Positions 34,101 to 46,479 of a stretch of DNA of 64,000 nt are shown one piece after another (positions within the stretch are counted from its first letter, which is position 1; every line of letters starts with the position of its first letter). This DNA comes from Nematostella vectensis (Eukaryota > Cnidaria > Anthozoa > Actiniaria > Edwardsiidae). A program made the translations under genes and the position numbers. A model generated the notes under the pieces. It saw nothing but the letters and a program-made list of their open reading frames with translations. It searched no databases and had not been told where the DNA came from. The DNA is taken from the NCBI RefSeq assembly GCF_932526225.1, contig NC_064038.1:9361070-9425069 (forward strand), read 5' to 3'.

Positions 34101-37100
34101 GCTGCTAATAGAAGTAACAATGATGTTACGAAACCAGAACCCGTCAACACTGGATACGAAAATATTGTCCCTGCGCGCATTTTTTTTTTTTAAATGAAAT
34201 ACCAAAATTACAAAACAAAAAGATAAGACTAAAATATTAAATCTTTTAATGAAAATAAGCACTTTCTGACATGATACTTTTTTCTGAATAAGTTGTCTTT
34301 TGTTGTTGATATTTTGCCGCCAAAATCCGGAGCGCGCGCGAGCTTATCACCGAAAATATCACGTGATTCTTAGTGCATGTCGCGTGCAACTCACCCTATT
34401 CCTTGTCATCGTGGTGCATCCCGCGAAGCAAGGCGAGAAATAATTTAAGCCTCCAGGTCCACACAAGGGACTGTACTTGTCAACGGAGCAGTTACACGCG
34501 GCATTGCACGCACCGCGCAGGCCTGTCAGTGAACTGAACCAGAAAAACATACCACGCATATTTATGGTGCTTTTTACCGAGTACAGTCTACCCCTCACAA
34601 CATGAGGATTTTTGGCAGGAGGGTCACAAGACAAAATTAGTTAACAGGTAGGCGAGTGCGACTGGTGCTACTGCGGTAACCTTATATTCTCTATATTAAA
34701 GAGTCCTCACATGGCAAGGTCGTTTGACTTCCCCTTATATATACTGCCTACCTCAAGCATGGGCTATACTTGAGAAAGTAACGTTTAGATGAAGTCTTCG
34801 TATTGTTCTGAAGACACCACAAGGTTTTTTTTACACATTAACATTATGTTGTGTTTTATGAAAATATGGCTTTGTTGCTGTGTGATAGCATGGCTGTGTT
34901 GTGATTTTGTTTTCTAGTGTTGTGACATGACGTCACTATTACGATATGACGTCACGTGTTACGATATGACGTCACATGTTACGATATGACGTCACATGTT
35001 ACGATATCACGTCACGTGTTACGATATGACGTCACATGTTATGATATGACGTCACGTTTTACGACATGACGTTATGTGTTACGATATGACTTCGTGGATA
35101 CCTGTTCGGGTAGGCGACGTCTACTCCTGCGTAGTTGTAATAGCTACATCCGGGTATGAGGAAGATAAGGGCTGTCCAGATCCCTATGAGCTGAAGGAAG
35201 AAAGTGCACCTCGCCGCCTTGGTCCACGCGTCTTTAAGTCCGAGGAACTTGACGATCATCGTGCCTGGGGAAGGAGCACAAGATGAATAAGGTTTGCCCA
35301 TTGTGTGGGTTATTGTGTGGTTTTAACGTTATGATGATATTGACCGTGATGATATAGTGACATGATATAATGATTATGAAAGTGGTAATTGTGATAATGA
35401 TGGCGATGGTTTGATGATAATGGCGATTATGATTATTTTAATGATTGAAATGGTGATGGTAATGGTAATGATGAAGCTGATGGTGACAATAGTTAAGATG
35501 ATAATGATGGTAGTGGTGATGGTTGTGATGACAACAATGATTATGATAACAAATATGATACAAACACACCAGCGAGGACGACGACTGTAGAAAACAATGA
35601 AACTGATTAGAAAAATTCACAGGCAAAAATTTAGACCATGTGTTCTGTCTGATAGTTAAAAACCGCACTCCACCAACCCATCACGTGGAATTCCAAATAA
35701 TTACGGTCTATCTAGGGCATGGACATTATGGTTTATAAACTCGCCTTTCTCTGTTCGCTATTGTGAAAATGACGTTTTCACCTATTTTTATCTGTCTCTG
35801 TGTACAAAATCTAGGTATTTTAATTGGAACGAGTTTAGACTTTATCACCAAGTCCTAGAGTTTTTCTCGGCCGCGCCGGCCTAACCGTCAACGTCGTATA
35901 GTACCTAAAGATAATGGTGGGCGGATCTAGCTTTTTGCTTATGGGGGGTTTGGCCCAAAAATATTCGTCATTATTTTACCTTCGTAACGATTTTTCAATG
36001 AACAGACACAATGAAAACCATTTAAAAAGGCGGCACAAGGGGGGGTTAACCCCTACCCCCCCCCCCCCCTCCGTAGATCCGCTACTGCTAATGAGAGTCT
36101 TACCCAGCGCGATGCCTCCCCCGGCTCCTGGGATGAGGATAAGTGCGACCGCGAGGCCGATCACTTCCGCCGTCCCGCCATACCGAATCCTGATAATCTT
36201 GAACAGAAACGGACCCGCTCCTGCACCAACAAGCGTGCTAAGGACCAATCAAAACAAGTGTTAGTATAGTTATGTGCTAAGGACCAATCAGAACAAGTGT
36301 TAGTTAAGTTGTGCTAAGGACCAATCAGAACAAGTGTTGGTATTGTTGTGCTAAGGACCAATTAGAACAAGTGTTAATATAGTTATGTGATAAAGACCAA
36401 TCAGAACAAGTGTTAGTAAAGTTGTGCTAAGGACCAATTAGAACAAGTGTTAGTATAGTTGTGCTAAGGACCAATCAAAACACGTGTTAGTATAGTTGTG
36501 CTAAGGACCAATCAGAACAAGTGTTAGTATAGTTGTGCTAAGGACCAATCAGAACAAGTGTTAGTATAGTTGTGCTAAGGACCAACCAGAACAAGTGTTA
36601 GTATAGTTGTGCTAAGGACCAATTAGAACAAGTGTTAGTATAGTTGTGCTAAGGACCAATCTAAACAAGTGTTAGTATAGTTGTGCTAAGAAACAATCAG
36701 AACAAGTGTTAGTATAGTTGTGCTAAGGACCAACCAGAAAAGTGTTAGTGTAGTTGTGCTAAGGACCAATCAGAACAAGTGTTAGTGTAGTTGTGCTAAG
36801 GACCAATCAAAAGTGTTAGTAAAATTGTGCTAAGGACCAATTCAAAAAGAATGCCAGTCAAATGCGCTAAAAGCTTATCAGAGAGCTAGTGTTGTTCTAT
36901 AATCATCAGGGGCTGATCTAGCTTTTCGCTAAAAGGGGGGGTTTGGCTCAGTGACAAAGAGGAGAGGGGGTATTTTTTGTTACATTTGGCATTCTAGCCT
37001 CCCAAAGGGGGGGGGGGCTAACCCCCTAAACCCTCCCCCTAGATCCTTCTTCCGCATAGTACGTATGGCACCAATCCTAAGTATACGCGCCTGATTATAA

Positions 37101-39262
37101 TTTTTATCATATGTTAATAATGAAAAGAGACATACGCTTAAATACGCACAATACCATGCTAACCTTGCCGTGAGCGCCATATTCTGGAACATGTAGGTCC
37201 CATTCCTTAACATGCTCTTAGTAGCAGGGACAATATCGGCAAGGTTCCCGGTGGTCCGGTCCCTCTTTTGTATAATGCCTTTAGCAATAGCTTCATCTCG
37301 CCTTCTCTTTGCCCCTGGCAGCTGCCTGGGGAACCCCAATAGAATTCCACCAATCAGAAATAGAAAGCAGCCGCTGACCAGTGGTCCTAGCCACCAGGCG
37401 CCAATCCACCGAGGATCCCTGGGACTGAGACGGACTCCTGCAGGCTTGAAGCAAAATAAAACAAGTTTTGATAACCGGCTTTTAGATCGTCTAAAGCGCA
37501 AAGCACAAACACAAGCTAACAATCGGGCCCGACTTGCGTGGATGTCGAATTTTGTTCTATTTTTGGGGCAGTGGTCCCGTTTGTGCTGATCTCTGGGTCA
37601 ATTCTCAATCTCAAGATGTTAAAGAAAGGAGAAGAAAGATTAATTAAAGATTAATTTAGACATTCTAAATTATTCATGGTTGTTTTATTCTATCGCAATA
37701 GGAAGAAGCCCTGGCCAAGGCAGAGTGGATTGACAATGATTTAAGCGAAATGAAAATCTCAAAATGAATCTCGAGTAACACTCTAGATATTTGGAATTAG
37801 GAAAAATAAGGGGATAAAAAGGGAAACGGATGCTGTTAAATTTGTAATACCTGCTTGATATCCACAAAAATGCTTAATAGTTTCCCTCCAATCATGTTTC
37901 CAAACCCAGGCCCCAGCATCGCCGTGGAGAAGAAAACTCCAAGATAAAACGAGGAGTACTTGGGCGAGACATTTTCGTCAATGTACGCTGGCCCTAATGT
38001 GTGCAGTGGGGTGGTCCCTGCGCCCGAAAGCAGCTGGGCAAAGATGAATACGATCATGTAGGAGCTGTCAGCGAGCTCATCTGTGTTGCTACATCCGGGA
38101 CTTTGTCGCGGGGTGGTGGAGTTGAGGGAGCAGACGGCGCTGCTACTGCGTAACACCGCTGAAAGTTCAAATGACAAGTAGTTGGATATCATCTCGCCGA
38201 TTTCCTTCTTGCTTCAATCATTTAATATCTTTGATGCGTTTTCAATGGTCAGCACTGAAATGGCTTCCAATAACGCCACCTCACCGCAAGGCCCAATCAA
38301 AAAGCACCAAATGTAGTTAAATGACATCGTACTCACACCCCTCCAAGTTGTACTTCTCGTGCATAAAGTGAGGCAAGCTGAACATAACACATCCCAGGCC
38401 CGTAAGAATCCCTCCGAAACCCAACCACTTGGTCTTGTGTCCGTAACCACCATAGAAGCTGACAAAACTGACAAGAATCAGCGCAGTGATGTCATTGGCT
38501 GAGACAAGAAGCCCTGTCTGTTTGCTGTTGAACGAGTACCGTCGCTCCAAGGTCGGGATTGCGATACTTACGAATGAATTTACCGCCATTGCTGCAAAAT
38601 GGGATGGAATTTCGTCAGAAAATATAGAAAAGGAAGAAAGCCTTCCAGGGAAGATTACAAGCTGTTAAAACCTTTTAATAGTGAAATGCTAAATTACTTT
38701 CTCCTAGTTCATCCCCTGGGACAGTCTATGTCACTTAAAATATGGTAAACGCTCCCGACGGAAAATAAAGTACCGGTTTTTAAATCAACAAAACGCAAGT
38801 GGTCTAACCTAGACTCATTGCTTGTCTTACAAGGGGGGGGTGGCCAAGGGGGGCCGGTACCCCTCCCTTAGCTGCCAAAAATACAGTTGTATTGTTGTAA
38901 TATATGAGGCCTTGTTAAAAATCCTGGCTAGGCTGCTGGGGGGCGTAGTGTCACTGCAACTTATACTACTTATAGGAGCTTGTGGATGGACAAGAGAGAC
39001 CTTGGATGTCCCACACCAAAATACATACCGTATATTTTACGCAGACCGCTTCCTTACCTTGAAACAAACTGAATAAACTGATAAAGACCAAAAACCATCT
39101 TGGAGATCTTAGAAACTGCAAACAACGTGGTCTGAACCCCCGCCAGCCCCAGGCCTCCTCCTCATTCGGCTCCAGGTCCCTCTCGGCCTGATGATTCTCC
39201 CCATTCGGCAGGGATTCCACGACGGTCACTTGAGCCCTGACCTTGTTGTTATTATTACCCAT
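31167..39262 (-). CDS. SLCO4A1: SLCO4-type organic anion transporter (OATP), 10+ coding exons, ~714 aa
   Basis: OATPs are 12-helix plasma-membrane carriers for organic anions such as thyroid hormones and prostaglandins. Coding exons in gene order: 39058-39262, 38337-38591, 37851-38158, 37164-37444, 36104-36237, 35102-35264, 34395-34533, 33766-33938, 32184-32398, 31167-31437. The first nine join in phase. Marks of SLCO4A1: RGFRPRCLQFLRSP, PTLERRYSFNSKQTGLL, LGPAYIDENVSPKYS, DPRWIGAWWLGPL (OATP signature), GFPRQLPG, a Kazal-like loop with ten Cys in exons 7-8 (GACNAACNCS, YFSPCFAGC), and LPGPILFGHLIDSTC. Human SLCO4A1 is ~722 aa. The ninth exon ends in phase 1 while the tenth needs phase 2, so a small exon or another donor is missing from this model. 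A 5' non-coding exon is implied by the acceptor at 39271. 4A1 versus another SLCO4 member is uncertain. Confidence 0.92.
31878..32109 (+). mobile_element. TTAA MITE, copy 5 (SLCO4 intron 9)
   Basis: Internal sequence and the right inverted end (GGTCACAATGCCGC) match the family; the left end is eroded. It lies close to the exon 9 donor. Confidence 0.7.
32430..32830. repeat. GAT/GTGATAATG simple sequence (SLCO4 intron 8)
   Basis: Imperfect GATGATGGTGATAATG-type repeat with a partly periodic CGGTCGTGTTGATGATGATG motif. Non-coding. Confidence 0.8.
32860..33790. repeat. ~48-bp minisatellite copying the SLCO4 exon 8 donor
   Basis: About 19 copies of a unit containing CATTCCACCCTTACCTCATC and ATCTTATATGGAATGGTGT. 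The last copy overlaps the true exon 8 end, 33766-33797, which encodes NTIPSKIVTIR on the minus strand. Each unit therefore repeats ~31 bp of coding sequence plus its GTAAGGGTGG donor. Confidence 0.92.
33995..34110. repeat. Dispersed element (GGGGCGTAGCCAGG family)
   Basis: Related to 27960-28125 in inverted orientation (GGCCCTTTCAAGGCATTTTA and CATACATTTACTGTATTTTT). Located in SLCO4 intron 7. Confidence 0.5.
34926..35090. repeat. 20-bp array of CRE palindromes in SLCO4 intron 6
   Basis: The unit is ACGATATGACGTCACATGTT. Perfect TGACGTCA stands at 34928, 34947, 34967, 34987, 35027 and 35047, with degenerate copies between and after. TGACGTCA is the consensus cAMP-response element for CREB/ATF dimers. 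The array ends a few bases before the exon 6 donor at 35101. Confidence 0.9.
35330..35560. repeat. GAT/TGATAATG simple sequence (SLCO4 intron 5)
   Basis: Imperfect GATGATAATG-type runs. His/Tyr-rich ORFs are artefacts. Confidence 0.75.
36238..36850. repeat. 37-bp minisatellite copying the SLCO4 exon 5 acceptor
   Basis: About 17 copies of TGCTAAGGACCAATCAGAAC plus AAGTGTTAGTATAGTTG. The first copy begins exactly at the exon 5 acceptor (minus strand TTGGTCCTTAG|CA), so every unit carries a copy of the 3' splice site. The array fills the exon-proximal part of intron 4. Confidence 0.92.
38825..38945. repeat. Dispersed element (GGGGCGTAGCCAGG family)
   Basis: GGGGGGTGGCCAAGGGGGGC at one end, and TTAAAAATCCTGGCTAGGCT plus GCTGG at the other, as at 27960-28125. 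In SLCO4 intron 1. Confidence 0.55.
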
Positions 39263-39279
39263 GCTGCTATCTGGGGGAG

Positions 39280-42200
39280 AAAGCAGATGTATCAGGAATA
39301 TAAGTGGGAATGGTTTACAGACTGGAAGGTTGGATTGAGCATTAATTACAGTGTTGATTTGGAAATTGTTAATTTCATCAGTCGCGTGACTGTGTGGCGT
39401 GACTGTGTGTGAAGGCTGTCACGGAAGCCATGGTACAGATGCTGATACACTTCAGAATATTTAGAAAGAAACAGGCTTAGCATGATGAGTTATTGTGTTT
39501 CGTGGTGTTAGTACAGTTTATGTATAAAATCGCAACGGCTTCGAAAGAAAGTGATAGAATAACTGTTCTGACATACCTCCGAGAAGAAAGCAAAGAAAAA
39601 AAAAGAGGGAGAGATTTATCACCTTCACAAAGGAATGGTTTAATCCACAAAGGAAAGTATCAAAATATCATTGTAGAATCACTCACTAAGATAGTCAGAA
39701 GCTCTTATAAGAAATTCAAGCGTAGCTAGAGGTTGGGGCGGAAGGAACACCCCCCCTCCCCCCCCTCCCACTATCGACCACTAAAAACCGGTCTAACATG
39801 ATATCCATTCGCCTGTGCACACCCCCTTGGGGAAGTCCTGCCTGCGCGTACCCGGATTCTGACGCGCGAGAGTCTTTTGGTCGAAGGCATGTACAATTCA
39901 AACATCTGAGGCTAGCTCGAGAGGCACTTAACCTAAAGATGCTACATCTTTGTGGGACCACCGTAATCTCGCAAGGGCATGAAACGGTATAAAATATCTG
40001 CTGATACTATGATAAGAATGGAAAAAAAGAGAGTTTGGGGAAACTCCTTAGTTTTGTTTAATTGATATAGCACCAAAGATATTTGCAAAAAGGCTGTATA
40101 AAACAAGGGGTTTTGTTTTAGGCGTTTTGGAATTGTTATTTAGCACACGGTGTTGAAGTCTTATATTGAACGCAGATGTTTTTCGCTGGCGTTTTTAGGC
40201 TTTGCATTTTTCTTCTTTTGAGTAAGGGAATACGAAATCCTATCTTGAGCCATGCAGAGGCCATTCCAGGATTGTTGTGTTAGGCTGTCATGTCGTTTAC
40301 ATCACACATATGTAACAGTAGTCAACAAGTTATAGATGTTATTTCCCCTCAAGGAATAGTACGTAGTACTTTAAGTAACTAAAGGTGTAACTCGAAAATG
40401 ATTGGCTTATCTATCAGCGTTTCTGTCTCCGGTTGAAATTTTGGCTGTTCTCAAGAACCGTCTATATCTGTTTTTACTTTGAATGCCATTCAAAGTGGCT
40501 TAATCCTTAAAAAATACGCTTGAATAAACTCAGCTTACAACTTTCAATGGACTGGGGAATTTTGGATTCCGTACAGTACCATAAACAAACTATCGCCATA
40601 CCTTAAAATTGTGGAAACTATAATTCAATCCAAAAACGAACAGAGAATCCAACCTTGTCTGGCGATCTTTCCAAATGCGGGTTTCTTAGCCTCGATAGCC
40701 AAATTTTAGTAGTTTCTGTACACTAAATTTTGATCACAGCAGAGCTCTCATGAAGATAACGACAAAAACGTGTTGCGGAGCTCACGTCTTTTCGTGACGA
40801 ATTTCTGAACAAAATCCACTTATACACACACAATCTAATCTTCCCCAAAATCCCTGATTCATCTAATCCAAGCGTGCTTATAAACCCTCAGGCCGAATAT
40901 CAAATATCTTTGTTGCTCTGAGCATTGATTGATAAGGACGAAATGCCTGCATTAAACTCTGCTTGAATTCATCTTACATTCCTAACCCGTTTTGTCATCA
41001 GCGTTTGCTATCAGCATACGAACAAGTAATTGCCTCACGTTCGGTCGGTGTCAATTGATAAGAATGCAACAGTGAACTGGCAATAAAACGGTTTGGGAAC
41101 ATCTTTTCAAATGAATGCTGACTCCCATGAAAATTATAAGAGCTAGAATTAAAATATACTAGCAACGAAGCTATTGTCTAGGTAGAGAATGTATCTGCTT
41201 TTACTATTCCGATATCATTGATGGGTGTAGGGTTGGTGTAAAATGCATTGTCTTTTGTAAACCTTCGGTTGAAGTTTAGTAAAGCTGCCCCCTTCTCCTA
41301 TACACTCAGACGACATAACCATTGTCTAGAAAGAGAATGATTCAGCACTTGAAAAAGGGGGGGGGGGGGGATGTTCTATGCCTTGGTAGGTTAACAATGG
41401 GGATACCGCCAAAGGATCTGCAACTCTGACACCTTTAGGGGAAAAACTATCGACCAAAAAAACATTCCCTAAGGATAACAAACACCAATATTCATACCCT
41501 ATCTAGGACAGCAATCAAGATTCGGGGCCGTGTTTTGGACAACAACTTTACTAGGGAGTCTCACAGATCCCCAACGGATAACATAATAAATACCAGGTAA
41601 CAAGTAAAAATTAGTTTTCTGTTCAGCACGTCCCCGTATAGCCAATATAACGAGCTAATCCCTCCCCGTTATTTTCGCACAGACGATGATATCTGTGTGT
41701 ACTACGTGGCCTTAGTATAAGCAGTACCACTTGAATGTAACACTCAGAGGTTAATAACCTTTTATTCGAGATAACATAATAGTAACATATAGACAAATGA
41801 CCTCTTGATCATCCCTGAAACATTAGCATGACGCTGTCCGGAACGCAATCCGGAAAAACTTGAATACGCTTACGTCATTCTGTTGGATACGGCCGGATAC
41901 GTGTGGACAGAGCCTTATCCAAGCGTCTTAGACACAGTCTAAGTTGTAAGACGACGTACTAATGTGCTGTCTGAAACAAGGTCACAATCATCCTCGGAAA
42001 CTCCAGAGGTACCCAGAAAGCCTTGCGGGCAAAAGTCTCTACCGGTTGGCAGACAAAAAAGGATCTTAGAGCAAGAAAAAGCCATGGTCCTTAACTCTTA
42101 TTGATGACAATCAATCCTTGCGTAAGAATTATAGAATCAAATTTCTTAATGGTAAGTTGATGGTAAGATGGTAAGCCCTTTTTAAAAGTGTTATAAAAAT

Positions 42201-44550
42201 ATATTCGCGTTCTGGTCTATTACATGATGTTAAGATCATTCATTCTAGAAAGGCCAATTACCAGAACATGGATAAAGTACTCGGATTGTCTCACGTCCGG
42301 TTTATTGCTGCTAAACGTGTATAAATACACGCGGGTCACGTGTCCACGAGACCGCGAGCACGTGTTTTAAAAATGAACGCACGTGTTGCATTGTGGGCTA
42401 TACCACTCGGTTGATAAAAACCAAGACTTCTATGTTTTTTTTACGAAGATCTGCTACTAACGCCAAAAATTTGAACAGAATTTCTGAAAAATTTTCTTAA
42501 AATAAAAATAACAACAGTTACTTTAAACCCTGTCTGGTTTTAAAGAGAAGGTTAAACTGATATATTGAAAATTCCGATTATCAGAGAAAAAAGGGAAATG
42601 GTTTGAGATATCGAGGTTAATGTATGGAAAACGGCTTATAGGGAGGGAAATGGTTTGAGATATCGAATGTAATGTATAGAGAATGACCTATAGAAAGCGT
42701 AAGGTTTCGAGTTTTCAGGGTTTCACTGTACTTGAAATAAGCACATTGAAATAAGATTTGTAAAGTCCATAATTATTTTAGAATGTAAATCTGTTACCTC
42801 TTTTATAACTATGACACTTTCCATAAGGAAAGTCTATGTGAATGAGGGCCCAAGAATGGTCCCGAAAATTGGCGGGATGTGTTTGCAAAGTCGTCATGAT
42901 CGCGCAATTAGTTTTAAGTATAACTGTTGACGTTTCTTTGCTCGTAAATATATTGGTGGTACTTTGATGAAACTAAATCGGCGCCAGCAAGGTTTTTAAG
43001 GTGCTATGACCTTTGTGTCTCATTACCACGCAGAGCTTATTAAAATAGCATCCATCATGTACCATAGATACACTTTGCCACACTAAACCTTGAAGAGGAT
43101 TATACCGATATTAGTGTACTTGAGTGTTAGTATAGCTCCTGTTAAGGACAAGTACTCACTTAAGACTCAAAAGAAGCGTTCAAGCGCTGCATTGTGTACA
43201 CCGAGACATACTAAAGTGGCTGTCTCAAATCTCTGAGGTCAAACACCTGCTTAATGTACAGAAGATTCAGTAGCCGATCAGTATCAGAAATACTTGTGTC
43301 CCTCTTTAGTGTGGCCACGGTAGCGCGCCCAAGCAAGGGGTATGACACTTAACAATTATTGACTAAGGGCGCGTTTTTTTCCTATCATTCTGGAATGGGA
43401 ATGGTTGGTAGAGAATGTTCAGAATGGCCTTCATTCCATTCCGGAATGGGAACGCGGGATAAACGATGAACGCGCGCTTTTTCTATTCTAATCATTCTTT
43501 TTCGGAATCACGAGTAAAAAAAACGCGCCCTGAGACCGCAGTGCCGTAGCAGTCCTCGAAATATTGGGGGGGGGAGGGGGCACAATACCGAAAATTTTGC
43601 AATATTGGAGGCACAGCCACGTATCATCTACTGGTTATTTCCTTATAATTTTTCAAAATATTGGGGGGCACGTGCTCCCAGTGCTATGGCCCTGGACCGA
43701 GGGAAACAGTGTTTTGTGGACCTGAGACGGCCGTTATCATACAAAGATCGAAGAGAGTGTAAAAGAGAACAAACAAAAATTTAACTAAAAAATATAATTT
43801 ATTAAAATGGCAATGTTAAAGCAAATATTTTAAAAAGATAAAATCCTTTGAAAAAGAATAATATGAAAGTCCAAAAGAATTTTAATTCTTTAAAACATTG
43901 GCCTTGTGTTTGGTGATTGGTCACGTGACTGTCGGTTTTAACATTTCCATTATTCCCAGACAACTCCGGAAAAAGTGAACTAGAAAATAGGATACGCGGA
44001 AAACTGTATGAACTTTGATATTGGTATTTCTGATACTGATTACTGCTAAATTAGCCAATAAACACGAGGGAAACAGTTTTGATTGATTATTTCTTGAAAG
44101 CTATCAAGGTGGCCACGGTAGCGCTCGTCGCATTGTAACGAGAAGAAATTATTCGTAAAATATGCTTAAAAACATTTTAAAAAAATCTCGTTTTACGATT
44201 TTTTCCACCAAAAGCATGTTTGATTTCGCCGGTTTTGGAGCATTTTCTTTTTGCATTTTCTATGTGCTTTTTTTTTCTTCACAAGAATGTATGATTTCAA
44301 ACTGTTTCTTATTTTATGTGTATCCCTAAAAATAGTAGAAAAATGTTTTCCAAGAAAATGAATTTGAATGCAAGTCTAGTCAGATAGATCCGTTTTGCAT
44401 GATGCCGCATTTATCTAGTTACTTGATTTGTAGGAACTTGTCATGGGATTAAAAAAAATACTCTCATCGATGCACAAAAAAGGAAAAAGGAAAGAATGAA
44501 ACGAAACACACAGACTGTGAAAAGATAGCAAAACCATTTCGAAGCCTCTG
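39280..44550. other. Gene-free stretch
   Basis: No exon I can support. It holds poly-G/C runs near 39755 and 41360 and a G/C-rich element at 43545-43697. The SLCO4 promoter and 5' exon probably lie within its first few kb. Confidence 0.4.
43545..43697 (-). repeat. Dispersed G/C-rich element (GGCCGTAGC family)
   Basis: GCCGTAGCAGTCCTCGAAAT at one end and CTATGGCCCTGG at the other, with a GGCACGTGCTCCC core. Confidence 0.55.
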
Positions 44551-44557
44551 GCATGGG

Positions 44558-44698
44558 TGCTAACCTCCTCTCCAGGCCCCTATCATTAGCGGTGACACAA
44601 TAAAACTTTTTCGGGTATCGATCCTTCACATTTGGCACTAGGCTTTCAGCGTACTCGGAGAAAATAAAAGCGTGTGCTTGAACAACGGCGGCCATGTT
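44558..44698 (-). CDS. Candidate first exon of an unknown gene
   Basis: On the minus strand a good start context (CCAACATGG) opens MAAVVQAHAFIFSEYAESL and runs to RGLERR, followed by a possible donor (GGAG|gttagc). It looks more protein-like than the surrounding frames, but I find no second exon. It may equally be chance. The 145 aa ORF containing it is not trusted as a whole. Confidence 0.25.
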
Positions 44699-46074
44699 GG
44701 TTTGTTTGACCACCTTTTCATAAACTTCATAACAAAAGAAAGTTTCAGGACTGAATACAAGCAATAGATAGAGAACGAAGCATTGCCCTAAGCATTGACC
44801 TTTGGCTCTCCCAAACTTAAGCTTGGACTTATCGTCGGTGAAATAGTAAACAAGATAAGAACAGTGCAAAAATATCATTCCGGAATCGCATGGTCTTTAT
44901 GCATGACGTATGACGGAAAAAAGTGTCTGGCTTCTGGCGGGGATCCTATGCGCGTTACTATTAATAGAAAGGAAAATAGCAACCTTTTGTGAAAATAATA
45001 ATACGTTTGGTTCGTTACCTGTATCAAGAGCAAAATATGAGAAATACCTGAAGGCTCTCGAAACCTAGTGAAATAATAGCATGTTATTTCTTAAGATTTG
45101 ATTAAAATAACAAAAAGAGGAACAAGCAAATTCAAAAACGCCTTCATCTATAAATTGAAACATTAAACAAAAATATCAAACTGTGACTTCCACTTTAAAC
45201 CAGGAAGATTACTGTAAGTAAAAAAAGTCGAATGATATTACGTGGTCGAAAACTACTGTACATGATTAAAACAATCACCTCGCTTTTAGATAGGCCTGAT
45301 ATTGAATATAAAGCGAACACGGCTGAACTAGTTAAAACTACTGAACTACATGATTACAAGAATCGCCCCACTTCATGACCTGCTCGCAAAAGATAAGCAT
45401 CGACTCAGATTATTTTTAGAAAACCTACAAATATGATTTGCCTACCATTAGATGAGAAGTCTTCTACGGGAGTATACTTGTATTCCATGTCAGTAATACA
45501 CTCACAAAACTCCAACGATTATATTCCATGTACTCAAATGGATCTAGGACCGCGCTAGTATTTATAGCTCGCTGTAGCCTCTCGCACAAGTTGAAGTTCA
45601 AATGCAAATCAGATTTTGTTTTATATCAAGGATCTAGAAGATGTCGTGACGTAAAATGTAGGCGTCTTGTCACTGGTACCCGGTCTCTCATTTTCCTAGA
45701 CTAACCGCAGAATGAATGAAATGCGACAGAATACTCCAAAGGGAACCAAAAATTGTGGTTTGCTGTGACGATAAAATAGTACTCTTTGACTGTAAGAGCA
45801 ACAAAGAACAGGACAGGGCAGAAAAGCTGAGTCCGGAATGCTCTATCGAGTTCAAGTGGGATTTGCGGCAGCTTCTCTCTAAGATGATTTGTATTTAATT
45901 CAGTTCAAATCCAGAGTTACGTACGTGACAATTTTTATGACCGATTTTTTAGCCTCACTTATGATATATAAAGCGGATTTCAAGAATTATTCGCTAACCC
46001 TGGAGAAGTGCTCACACTCTTGTTCAGTCTTGTTCTTTGGCGATATCCGCTAATAGCAACATAGAACACATGTT

Positions 46075-46430
46075 GTGCTGTGTTGTGCAGTTCTGTGTGT
46101 TGTCTTGTATGATGTGTTGTACAGTGTAGTACAGGTTATGTATTCTGTGTTTATGTCTTGTGCTATACTGTGTTGCTTTTTTGTAGTTTTGTGTGTTATA
46201 TGTTGTGTTGTTCTGTGTAGTGCAGTTCTGTGTTTATGTGTTGTGCTATACTGTGTTTTGTTGTGTTGCACTGTTTTGCAGTTCAGTCTGTTGTGTTGTG
46301 TTGCGTTGCGTTGCGTTGCTTTGCGTTGCGTTGCGTTGTGTTGTGTTGTGTTTTGTTGTGCCGTGTTGCGCGTATTGTTTTGCCGTGTTGCGTATTGTTG
46401 CGTTGTCTGGTGTTGCGTAGCGTTGTGTTG
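46075..46430. repeat. (TGTTG/CGTTG)n degenerate repeat
   Basis: GTGTTGTGTTGCGTTGCGTTG-type pentamer-rich tract. Cys/Val/Leu-rich ORFs on + and Thr/Gln-rich ORFs on - are artefacts of the repeat. Confidence 0.85.
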
Positions 46431-46479
46431 TGCTTCCGAACGCCAGCACCACAGGAAACCCATTAGACACACGTTTTCT

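Noticed and set aside
44441-44878. 145 aa ORF on - taken whole
   Set aside because: Only the 44558-44698 part looks exon-like; the ends are low-complexity and uncoupled from any gene.
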